Below are positions 22,601 through 34,600 of a stretch of 64,000 nt of DNA, piece by piece. The translations under genes were made by a program, and so were the position numbers. The DNA lies in NCBI GenBank assembly GCA_013399015.1, contig VWZX01010416.1, forward strand, positions 606,122 through 670,121, given 5' to 3'. Under the pieces are notes generated by a model. The model was given only the letters and a program-made list of their open reading frames with translations. It was not told the DNA's origin and searched no databases. Position 1 is the first letter of the stretch; each line of letters opens with the position of its first letter. The stretch comes from Galbula dea. Lineage: Eukaryota; Chordata; Aves; Piciformes; Galbulidae.

Positions 22601-25600
22601 TCAGTTGTCTCTGGGAAAAATAGTCTTAATTTATGTTGACCTTTCTTTCCTTGGAGCATTTAGCCTGCATTCAATAAAATTTTGATGACTGCTCTTTAGA
22701 AGACAGCTGTAGGATATAAAGTATTATAAATATTCAGCTTTCCTCTTCTAGTGTTGCCATTAACAGCTGGGCATCCAGTTCAGCAGAGCAGATTTTGCAG
22801 AGAGAGCTTGGCATGTTCCTGAATCAGTATAGTGAAGAAGACTAGCAAATAGTTTCTAATGGTTTGGGGACCTGTAAAGACATAGAGCATCTGTTCCCTG
22901 GTTAAGTCATAGTCTGGTAGCACTGAATCATGTTAAGAGCTAAAATGATGGCAAGAACTACTTTTTTCACCTTGGCTGTACCTGGTTTTGAAATGCCTGC
23001 TGCATTATTTCTACTCCTGGCAAAATAATTCCAGCCTTTGCTCTGAAGGTATGTAAATGATAGTGCCTTTGCATTTGTTTGTGCTTTGTATGAGAAGGAG
23101 GCAAATATACAGTGTGATTTCACTTCAGTGTGGGTTTTATTTCTAGTATAAAATGGAGAATTGGATTTTCTTATGCCAATATGTTACCCTTCTAAGCAAA
23201 CAACATTTTTGTTACAGTATTTTAATCAGTTCATTTATTTGCTGTGGATCAGATTAGTTTTCTTGTGCAGTAGCAAAAAATGGGAAGCTTTGGAAAGGCA
23301 TTCTCCTTTCTCATTAGAAACCTTACTACCAGAAATCTTTTGTCTCTAGATGACCATAAAACTTGACCCTATTTTTCTCTTGCAGAGTTAAGAGAACATT
23401 AAAGTTGGACCCTGTTAAAAAAGATAGTGTAAGTATTTTTTGGTGCATGGAATCCTCTGGGCTGGATATAAATGTCTTTGTATGTATCTATATGTACCCA
23501 GATATGTGGCTATAATTGTGATCCTTCATTAGAGCTGCTTTTATCTTGTTGCAGATTGGATGTTATCTGGACAGATCTTAGCAAGGCACAAAATGACTGC
23601 TGAAAGCATTAGTATAAAAGGCATTGTGTTCCATTTGTCACCCAACTGCCTGGCTTTATGTCATGTACATCTGCATGAATAATAGAAAAATGGGCATGTT
23701 TTTATTGCCATCACTATTTACCCAAGAGCTGAATGAGTTCAGATCCTTGATGAAATTATCTATTAGAAATTAGCTCCATTATCCTGGAAACAAATTGTAG
23801 ATGGAACAATATGGAATTAGGCTAATGCTGTAATCTGCATATTATAAACTGCAAAACTGAAATGAAAACATTCAAGACATTTTCATGGCAAGGATGTAAT
23901 TACCTCCCTCAGCTAATCTGGCATAATGAAACAATAAAGTACTTAAGACTGTAATAAATTTCACCATGGTTATCACAATAAAAATACAATTGTACTGTTG
24001 CTCTTATTTTTTGTAAAGGCAGCTCTAGCCTACTCCCAGCCACCAGCATGCCAGGACATAAGTCACTTTATTAGCTGCTCCCACCAACAGTGGGTGTTGC
24101 TGCAGGCAGCAGTGCAAAGGAGCTTGTGAGGATGGCAGAGTTTAAAGGAAGGAAAATTTGGGAGAAGTAGATACAGAGAAATAGCTGGTCAGCAAATGAG
24201 CTTCCAGGAAATCTCCTTGTGAAGAGGTTGGTTTCTGTGCAGCATGTATTGGGAGGTTTCACTACTATTTAGCAAACCAGAAATTCCCAATTGTAAACAT
24301 TTTCTAGATGCCTTTTTTTTTTTTTTTTTTTTTTTCTTTGTCTTAATTTAAACAAAGGGGGCAAAATACTGCAGTGGCACTAAAAAAAATCATTAGCAAT
24401 TTAATTAGCAGCTTAGTGTACCATTACCCAACTTGTTCTGCTCTGAATGCAGCTGTGACTGTAATTTTGCATCTGTTTCCTGGGCTGTACTAAGGTGTTT
24501 TGTAGATGAGTAGTCCAGCTGAAATTACACAGAATTCTTCTTCTGCCTTAAAGCTTTTCCTTCTCTGCCCCCTCCCCATAAGATAAAAATCATTCATGAC
24601 TTGATGGTTAGCTGCATTCAGGTTCTTGTGCAGCAAAAAGCTTCACAAAAGCTCATCTGAATGAGAGGAGCTTCTACTGGAATCTCAGTCATGTAGGTTT
24701 ACACTCTGAGGTGATGCCTCTAACAGGTACAGATCAAAGATTTCAAGTGTGCCATCATTAAATAATGTTATAGAAGGTAGGAGGATAAGAAACACACACA
24801 GTTTGTGGGAATTATCTGCTTTATCCCTGCTCTTTCTACAGTTTCTTTCCTGTTGTCCAGGAGGTCCTTGTTCCATCTGCTGGTCAGAGCATGCATGAGC
24901 TAACCAGATCAGAAAGGAGTGGGTTTAGATTTTGTACTGTTAGTATGGAATCATTAACAAATTGCATAACTGGACTAAGACTCTTTGTCCTGGAAGAGAA
25001 ATTCCTACTGCCAAATAACTTCCAAATACTACAGTAACTTTTCCAAATAGCTGCTCAAAGGAGTCTTAGGACATCTCCAGAAATAGAGGAGCTGAGGTGA
25101 TTGCTGTTCAAGCAGTAAAAACACCCTGAAAGTGTAGGCAGATGGGAGATTGTCCCTGTTACAGAAGAGATTTGGTGGCATATAAATGCCTAAAGTGTAA
25201 TTAATATTTCACTTGAAGATGATTTGAAACATTTCTTTAACCTCCTTGAATGTGGCAAAATAAGAGTGAGAAGAGACTGAAGGTTTCCATCAGCTATTCT
25301 TTAAATACTGGTAGACAGCAAAAAGAGCAGAAACAGTTGATGCAAAATTAGTTAGGGTATTCAAGACAAGACAGAGCAGTATCTAGGAGCTATAAGAAAG
25401 CTAGGTAAGTGGGCAGCAAATTAAATCTCTTAAACTATGGTGTCAATCATATTACTGATAACCAACACTAACACTGTTAGGTTCTAAATTAAGGGGAACC
25501 ACTCCAGGCAGAGTAGGAGAAGAAAAACATCAAAACTGCAGCATTTTGTGAAAGTGGAGGAAGATATATCAGAAGTAGAAGGGGAAGCAGCACTGGAAAT

Positions 25601-28600
25601 GCATATCTCAGTCTTCTGTTTTCACCTGCTTTAGAATGAAAAGGACTGTCACTCTGGTTTAAAGTATAATTGCAGAACTTATACTTGGAACTCTTGTTAC
25701 TCTGTAGAAAATGAGTGTGAACAAAGTGGTACAAGTGGCCCAAGAAATGCCTGCAAAGGGAGATTAAAAGATCAGGATGTTTTAATAGGAGTTCAGTAGT
25801 GAAGAGCAGGAAAGGAAGAGAAGAATGTGCTGTAGTTTTAGGGAGGATAATGAACATTCTTTAGGCTTTTATATAAGCAAGGGGATTTAGTAATACTGCA
25901 GTGTGGAAAGCTGAAAGCCAATAATGGAGACTTTTCTATGACATGTTAACTTCTAGAACTCATCCTGACATTTGGGTGAAGTCAAGAATGTAGTAGAAGC
26001 TGTAATAAAAAGCCTGCTTCATACAGATAAGAGTAGGCATGTCCATGTAGGTGTGGAAAACAGAAGTAGTGTGCTTCAGCACATTGAAATCAACTGGAAT
26101 TGAGGCCTTCTGAAGGTGGGGTAATTGTCCATTAGATTTCTAGATATAACTTGCATTGATTGCCTCTGTAAATGTGTACTTTTTAGAAGCAGTTTCCTAT
26201 AAAACCTCAACAGTTTAACTCTCTAAATGTTCATGTCTGGTTTGGGCTGGAAGATCTAACTAACAGAAAAGGTAGAGGTCAGAATGTGCTGAGCTGGCAG
26301 AATGGAAGTTCCCAACTGCTGTAGGTTTAGACCTTTAGTCAGTATTAATCTAGCTTCTTTGTCTTTTGCTGTATTTTAGTGCCCTGATGCAACACCTTTG
26401 AAGACTAGAAAGCAAAATCTCAGCTCCTACTCACCGACAACAGGAACACGCCAGATGAGTCCATTTCCATCTCCCACGGCTGCTCCTGCACAACAGCCCA
26501 GAAGGGACCCATCAGATGGTCAGATAAACATTCCATCTTCCATACTGCAACCTTTTTCTGCTTATTGGCTTCATGCAGGAACTCATGTCTCATGTAGGAT
26601 GGTAGATTTCTTTTTTCCTCTTCAAGAATTCTACTCTCCTTTGGAAAAAGTGATGTTGATGTCTAGATGTGGTGCTGATGGCCATGGGTTAGTGGCAGGG
26701 TGGTGCTAGGTTGCTGGTTGAAGTTGATGATCTTAGAGGTCTCTTCCAACCTTCATGATTCTGACCTTTTTCAAGCTTGGATCTTTTCAGTATGAATCTC
26801 AAGAGTGTTTATGAAACAAGTTTTGCTTTCTGTTGATAATACACAGCTGAGATCTGGACTCTCTCATGGTCAGAAGAGCTAGAAGGAAAAGATGTGTGCA
26901 GTTGATGAATGTTTAGTTTTGTGGCCTTTGGAGAACTGTGGCATCTGCAGCACCCGTCCTGGTTTATGGACTTCTAGGATTCTGGTGGTAAATGCATGCA
27001 AAAATAGAATCCTAGAATGGTCAAAGTGGGAAGGGACCTTCAAGATCATCTAGTTCCAACCCTCCTGCCTGCCAGGGACACCTCCCACTAGATCAGGTTG
27101 CCCAGAGCTCCATCCAGCCTGGCCTTAAAAGCTTCCAGGGATGAGGCTTCTACAACCTCTCTGGGCAACCTGATACAGCACTTTTTCTCTGTGAATCTTG
27201 AAAGTTATGTAGATTTGATCAAATCAAAGCTAAAAGGGAAGTCCTATGAGAAGAGAGCAACCCCCACCTGGCTCCAACCTCCTTTCAGGTAGTTGTACAG
27301 AGTGAGAAGGTCTCCCCTGAGCCTCCTCTTCTCCAGGCTAACCAAGCCCAGTTCCCTCAGCTGATCCTCACAACACTGGTGCTCTAGTAGTAGTTAGCAG
27401 CCAGTGAGTGAAAGATGTTACTTTAACACAACACCAAGTTTTTTCATCTCCTCAGCATCACTGAAAACAGCTCACAAATCCATGAGAATGGATTTTTGTG
27501 GTAATACTCTATTTCTGTTTCCTCACAGGAGCATGCAGCTGCTCAAAATAACAGTGCACTGAGATGTAGAAACAGGACTCAGCATGCAGAAGAATGGCAA
27601 CTGGTTTATCATGCCCCATCATATGATGAGCTAGAATATTATATTGTCAGTATAGCATGTCAGAGCCTTGGAAGGAACTTGCACTATCTCCCTGTAGTTG
27701 TTTACAAGATGGATTTGAGGGCCAGGCACTTCTTATTAAAGGAAAATGAGGTTTTGTTGCCCAGTCATTAGAGTATCTTCATGATCGTGCTGTCTTTAGG
27801 CTGTTAATAGGGTGAAAAGCTCCTGAGTAGAACACAGCAACTAGGAGTCAGGATTATGCTAACTTCCAGTTATTAATACCATAATCCCCAAATTTCTACA
27901 AATACAAATGAAATGTGAATTGATCAGAGGTCAAATGACAAAAGAATAAAATCTAGTGGACTTGGTGTGTTTCATCCCAAGGGAATCTCTCCTGCTTTGG
28001 AAGTGAGTTTTGGTTTTTTCCTCTTCCTAAAAGACCAGTCAGCTGTCAAGGTTCATACTAACTCCTTTTTCCTGTGCTTTAAATACATATTTTGATCTTC
28101 ATTGTTTCTTTTCTTTCTGCTGTACCTCCCAGGAGGTGGAACTGAGCTGAAGGATTCAGAAAGCAGATTACCCAGAAGAGGGCAGCCTCAAATAGAGGAG
28201 GATGAGTAAGTGGATTAAGTGCTGTGCTTTTTACTTAAGGAAGATTAATATTTAATACAGAATGAAATAAATAATGATTCTTTTTGGAATACTTGACATT
28301 CCACAGGGTTGGATATTCAGTGACACAGGCTAACAGTTACAGGGACAGATTAATGCAGGATTAACAATACAACTGGCCAGCCAGTTCTGTCTTTCACTGG
28401 TAGGGGGAGGTATGACACTGCCAGGTAGAGGAGTCACACTCATGCTACTACACAATGAAGTATTGTAATTAACCTACTGAAGACCTTATTTTTGGAAGCA
28501 TTAACTGACAAAGATCCAGGGCCAGAAATACAGGACACTTGTGGAGTAAAAAGTAGACATGGATGGTCATGGTGAAACTTCATGTTTGCTTTGCAAAAGC

Positions 28601-31600
28601 TTAAAATTCTTCTCTTTTCTGCCAGTCTTACTTTAAACTATAAGCTTCCTGATGTTAGTGGAATTTGGGCAGTAAAGCACTTAAATGTTTTAGGTAAAGC
28701 ATCTGATAAACAGCTTTCCTCAACTTCATAGATATGAGGAAGGAGATGTTAGAAGTAAAGCTGCTAGTGTCTCGTGTTGTTCTTTTCTAAGTGTTTATAA
28801 GGTTGCCAAATCTCAGCTGAAAAGTGAACTGACATTGCCTCTGCCAAAAGTAGAAGTGCCAGACTAAATACATTGCTTATTTCAACCAAAACAAATGCAT
28901 CCATCCCTAACCAAAAGAAATACTTGTTTCATCTAGGATAGAACTTGGTGGAAAAGTGGAAACTTGTGAATCTCAGTGTGTTAGAAGGTATCAGAGATGC
29001 CTTTTATCTTTCTGGGAAGTTACCCAATCCAGAAATCCTGGAAGTTAGGAAGTTATATGTTCAATAAAAGCACTTAGAGTTAAAGCTTTACTGGAGGTTT
29101 TGTACTTGAGTGGGTTTCTTTCATCCTGTGCTGAAGCACACATTGCATTAAATACTTGTATCACAGTTGTAGACTTGGGATCCCAGATGAAAATGCCCTT
29201 GGGACTAGATATTTTATGCATGCATTTCTTTTGTACTAACAAATACTATTTGTGGCATTTATTCAGCTAACTATTCTGTTTGAAGGTAGAGCTCTTCCTT
29301 TTGATTATTGCACTTGAGCTCTCAATGTCTTTGTTGGGATTTTTTTCTTGTAATGCCTAGCTGGAGATGTCTTTGTGGGACAGGAGCTGTCTTCTAAGTG
29401 ATGGAGCTTGACAGAGAGTAGAATTGTCTGCATGGCATGTTAGTAACAAAATCAAATCTTCCAGTTGTACCAGTGGAAAGCTGCAAACTGATTAATTTGG
29501 GATTATTTTTGTTGTTCAGGAAATCCCTTTGTCAACACAGAGTGACAGTAACCTTGAATTGCAGAACAATCCCAGTCTTCATTGACATGTAAATGTTTGC
29601 ACTCAATAATTCAGGATGGTTTGGGGTTTTTTTAATGGTAAGATTTGCAGCAGACTAGCAGTTAGAGACATGCCAGTACCAAATGTATAAACTAACACCT
29701 ACAGAGTAATACTTCTATGACCTTGGATACACTTTATTTTCACAGGGGGAAGATATCTTGCACAATACTCTGGCATTAGCATTTTCTTTTCTCCATAGCC
29801 TTCTGTTCCCATGTTGAAATCCAACAGGGCTGAGTTTTTTCATGCTGTAGTTCTGTTCCTAAATTTGGGGGTTTCTTTTAAGGGTGAGCCTCCCTTCTGT
29901 GGGAGGAAGCAGTAAATGGGTTATTTCTCTCTTGCCTCCATTTGATTGGCATGTTTAAATGACTGAAAGAGAAAACCATTCACTGCAGGATCCTTTTTCA
30001 ATACATATTCAGTGCAACTCCTGAATCATGCATTAAAATCAGCCACTCAGATCTAAGCTAATTGCATATGATTGTCCTTTTGATTGCAAAACCCATTGAA
30101 ATCTGACCACCTTTACACTGCTAGCAAAATGTATTTGTGGCTTAAAAGGAGAGATGGTACAACAAAGCTGAACAAATACCTTCATGCAATCTTGTCCCTG
30201 CCGGGCTCAGTTTTAACTTCTCCTGTTTCCTGCAGTCTTAGCAGTCAGTGGATTTGGGAAGTTCATCCTCTTGATGAAATTCCTGTTCTTAGGAACAAAT
30301 GAGTTCAATTCCTTATGACCCTGCATGATGATGAGCCAATCCTCTAATACTGCTGACCCTCAGTTCCTCTCCCTCAAATGAGGATCTAGGTATTTTTGGC
30401 AGTTAGCATATAACCAAAGGCAAGTTCTATTTGGTGTTCCATAACACAACCAGGTTACACAGCCCCCATCTGTTCATACCTTCTCTAGATCCATCCTGAT
30501 CCCAGTGTGAAGAAACTCTGGGAAACTTTCTAAATACTGTGATTCAAGTGTTTGAACCTGTAAGTGGTGGTGTGGCTAAGTGAAATTGTTTTGTTTTCAT
30601 TTTTTTGTGCAGGTTCATGGAATTGCAGTCCAAGGTGAACAGTTCATTGGGTAGAATTCTGAAAATAAGAGCAAATCTGACAAGCCTGAAGGTCTGGTTT
30701 ACACTGGTTTGGGGGTTTTTTAATCAACTTTTTAGATGGGATTTAAAATACAGATGAAAATCTTACATGCAACATTTAAGTTTTAGGAAATAGGAGAGCA
30801 GATAAACTACTTGAAACTAGACAGAAAATGCAAGAAAAACCCAGAACTTAGTAGTTTTGGGGTTTTTTTTAAGCTAGAGGAGTTGCTTTTCCAAGTACAC
30901 CAGTTTTAATTGGTACAGGAATAAAAGCATATGAAGTAGTTCCCAACTTATTTATAACTTGAAGTATGAATTATTGCTGCACAGATTTTTTTGTCCTTGA
31001 AGAGGAAATACCCCTTGTGTTGAAAGTGATTTTACTCTTTAATTTACCACTAATGTATCATCATTTAATAGGCTGTTTAACACATGCTAAAATGCAAATC
31101 CCTTTCCTGTTGGATTCACATTTTGTTTCCTGCAACAACTTGTACTTGCTCAGCACAAGTATAGCTGTAGCTGAGAAATAATTCAGTATACTCAAAGTAT
31201 GGATTTATTTGGATATGTTGTTTGATCATGTTTTATTTACATTTAGACTGATACTAATACAAATTAATGTAATGGAAATGTTTGCTTAGAAACCCCTATT
31301 GCAAAATCCTTTCTGTTTCTCTTGAGATCAGTAGTCTATGGGTTTAGGTCTATCTCAAAATGCTGAGGAGCATGTGCAATAGAATCTGAAATGCTTGTGG
31401 ATTTCCATTTTACTCACATATTAGAGCAAGCTTGTACATGGGCCAGGATTGCTTTTCTGGGGATCAAGTGTTAAGCTGTTTAAACAGCTGAAGACTTCTG
31501 GATGAAGGGTAAATAACAGGAGGTTTTTCAGTAACACTGGAAAAGGCACCCAAATGCTGCTTTTCTAAAGTAGCTTTGTGTTCTTCCACCTTTCAACTTT

Positions 31601-34600
31601 TTACTCCCGTTGACTCTCTGTGAGGTGGAGCCTGGTGCATCCTTTATAGCTTATGAGAAATTTCCCCAAGTTCTTTCTTTCAGATGTTTTTCCTAAGTTG
31701 GAGATGTCTAAATAGAGAGTTTGGGAATCAGATTTAACCATCTCTGTAATGATATTCCTGTTTCAGGCTTTGGAGGGCAGTAAAGAGCTTGAAAATATCC
31801 TTGGAGTCTCAGACTCTTCTTGTGCCTTGAGTGCTGAAGTGCAGAAAACCCAAGAGCTAAGTAAGGAGGATTTTCAATAATATTTATCCCCTCTATAACA
31901 GTTTCACAACCATCACTCCAAACGTTTCCTAGAGCCATACCCCGCTGTCTGTTTAGAGTGTTCTTAAGAGTCATACCCCAGGCAAGGATTCATTGGGTGA
32001 GGACAAATGAACCTTAAATGTCCCTGTGCATCCAACCGGGGACATGAAAGCCAGGCAAAGCCAAAGGCCCACTCTTCTAACTCGCAGCCAGGGATGAGGA
32101 GGGAAAACTGGCAAGAGCAACACCTTTTCTTATGGAAATAATTAGATACTTAGTGGGTAGTTAGCTAGTGATTAGGCTAAAGGTTTGCACTTTGATTGCA
32201 TTGCCTTTCTTCTCTTTGGGCAAGGAAGTTGTTTTGTTTGTTTGCCTGTTGGGAGGATTAGGCTGAATATAGGTTTCCAGGCTTTCAAAATTGCTATTCA
32301 TGTGTCTTTAAATGATGGACATACCAGATGCTTATTGTGTTGGGATAAGGGCACTTTACTAGTGGCACATCTGTAATACTATTCCAAAGGAACCTAGAAA
32401 GCCAAATATTTTCTTTATTTGCATCCATTTTTAGGAAACTCTTTATCCTTACTCAATGTGAATCCTCAGCAGCAAAAAGTGCATTCACACTTCTCCTCCC
32501 AACTGCCTCTGCAACTGGAAGGGGACTGTGTGATGGGGAAATAGTCTCATGCAAAAAAACGTGCATTATGGCTAACTGCAGAAAACAAAACCAACCAAGA
32601 ATCAAAACTCCAAAGCTATTGGCTTTCAGAGAGAAGAAATAAAGATCTGCCATGCCAGGTCATTCCTTCAGGAGTTAAAAGGTAGCTGTAGGAACCCAAG
32701 AGGCCTTTATGGCTCAGACAGTTTGTTCATTTGTGTTCACAACAGCAACACCTTTTATCTGCACCCACGTGACATGTTTGTGCTGCGTGTCTAAGACTGC
32801 ACTTACCACTGCTTCTCCTCAGAGGTTGGAACATTGTTCTTGTAGATTCCTCACCCCAACCTGGGAGAATCTGGTTTCCAGCTGAGCAGGGCATATAGAT
32901 ATCATATCCATACAGGCAGTCCTTGTGTCCAGCCTCTGAACAAGCACGTGAAGAGAATAAAACAGTTTCTTAACCTGCAGCAAATGGGATGTTTTGCCAG
33001 TGTACAACCTGCCTGGCTGCTCTAAATCCACTAGATCCCGCTGTAGGAGAGCAAAACCTCTGGCAACTGGGACTGCCACTTTGCTCCCAGCTGGAAACAG
33101 TAAAGCCACAGGTGCCAGAGAATTTGTCTTACCAAGGAGTGCTGTGACTCTTCCAATTACCTTGGTGCATTGTCCCAGCACTGGAATTTCTGCACCATAC
33201 AATTCCAGCAACTCCTGTTGTTTAAATTACCATTTCTTCCTTGACTTGTATTCCAATCACCATTCTGTTTTCAGTCTGCATGTCTATACTCTGCACTAGT
33301 TCCCACTGGAATGCACCCAACCTGCTGCTTTTTTACCCCAAATGAAGTCATCTGAAAATAGTCTGTGTTTACATTGCTACCCTACACTGTGGATAGGGCA
33401 GTAAGGCTGCCCAAATCAGAGGGCAGACCTATTGTATCACTGGCACTTTGTCCACTCCTTCTGTTAGCCTGTTAGCTTCTTATTGCCTTCAAAATGGGAA
33501 AGAATCATCTTTCCCTCCATCTCTGAATTAGGACCAAAGAACCATGTCAGCACTAGAAGACAAAAATGGGAACAAAAAGTGGGATGAGGCATGTAAGAAA
33601 AGTCTCCAAATTATGTTAATGTTGAAATTGGGTTTGTTTCAGCACATACCTTCCATAGGTAAGGTTTTTCTCATCACTTGAACAAAAAGCCCAATACTTT
33701 GAAAGTGACAAAGAGGCTATAAATAGGATTTGCTTTGAAATCTCTGGGGCTACAGTTATGGAATTCACATTTCTTTCCTCACTAGTGAGTCAAGCAGCAG
33801 AACTGCAGCTTTTGGAAAGAAACCATGGCAAACTTCCTTCCCGAGGTAAGAAACTTTTTACAACCCCTGTGTAATGCCTTTTAGTTGATTCCTCCTTAGT
33901 TCTTTCCCCTTATGAAATAAGTTGGGTAACCTTTAGGATGTGAAAATGATGCTAATCAAATGTGTCTCTTCTGAGAGCTTTTCCACTCTTCAAATGTAAA
34001 TTTCCTCTTTGCTGCTGTTTTGTTTGTATTGGGTATTTCTCCACAAAACTGTGCAAGGAGAAGAAATCATTTGTGGTCTTGCACTTGAGTCATGGTCTAC
34101 AAGTGCAGTCAGGTCCTAGAGAGTTTACAGACCTTTCATGTACCAGTTATCCCTGTTCCTCCTCCCTCATCTCCCTCCCTCTGCATTTCCAGTGTGTAAG
34201 CCAAGGAGCAATCTTTGCAGCAAACCCTTTTTCACCTTGTATGTATTGTGAGGTATTTAGCACACTCCAGGGGACTGTGAAATCCTAACTATGAGGTTTC
34301 TTTGTAACTAGTGCTGTGAAAATATTTGAAGTTGGTGGCATTTAATATGCTCTGGCCCACGTAGCTACTTTAGTGCCTTGTCTAGCTGGGAAGGTGGAGG
34401 AGGGATACACAGAAGGTTTCTTTTTCTCTCACATCCAGGACACTCATAGAATCATTTTGGTTGGAAGAGATGTTTTGGATTGTTACCTGTCAACAAAGAT
34501 TCACCACTGATATTCTGATATTTCTGTTCTCTTCATGTAGTCTATCTTAAACTAGAACACAATCAAAACTGGTGATGGCCTCTCTGCTGTCCCACCAGCA

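Larger units (their letters stand above)
26519..28132. other. ITGB3BP intron 3 with two CR1 copies
   Basis: Intron of 1.6 kb with a short plus-strand CR1 end and a longer minus-strand CR1. Confidence 0.65.

Noticed and set aside
32819..33299. Overlapping 130- and 101-codon frames on opposite strands in ITGB3BP intron 6
   Set aside because: No domain, no splice support, and they shadow each other; a chance open region.
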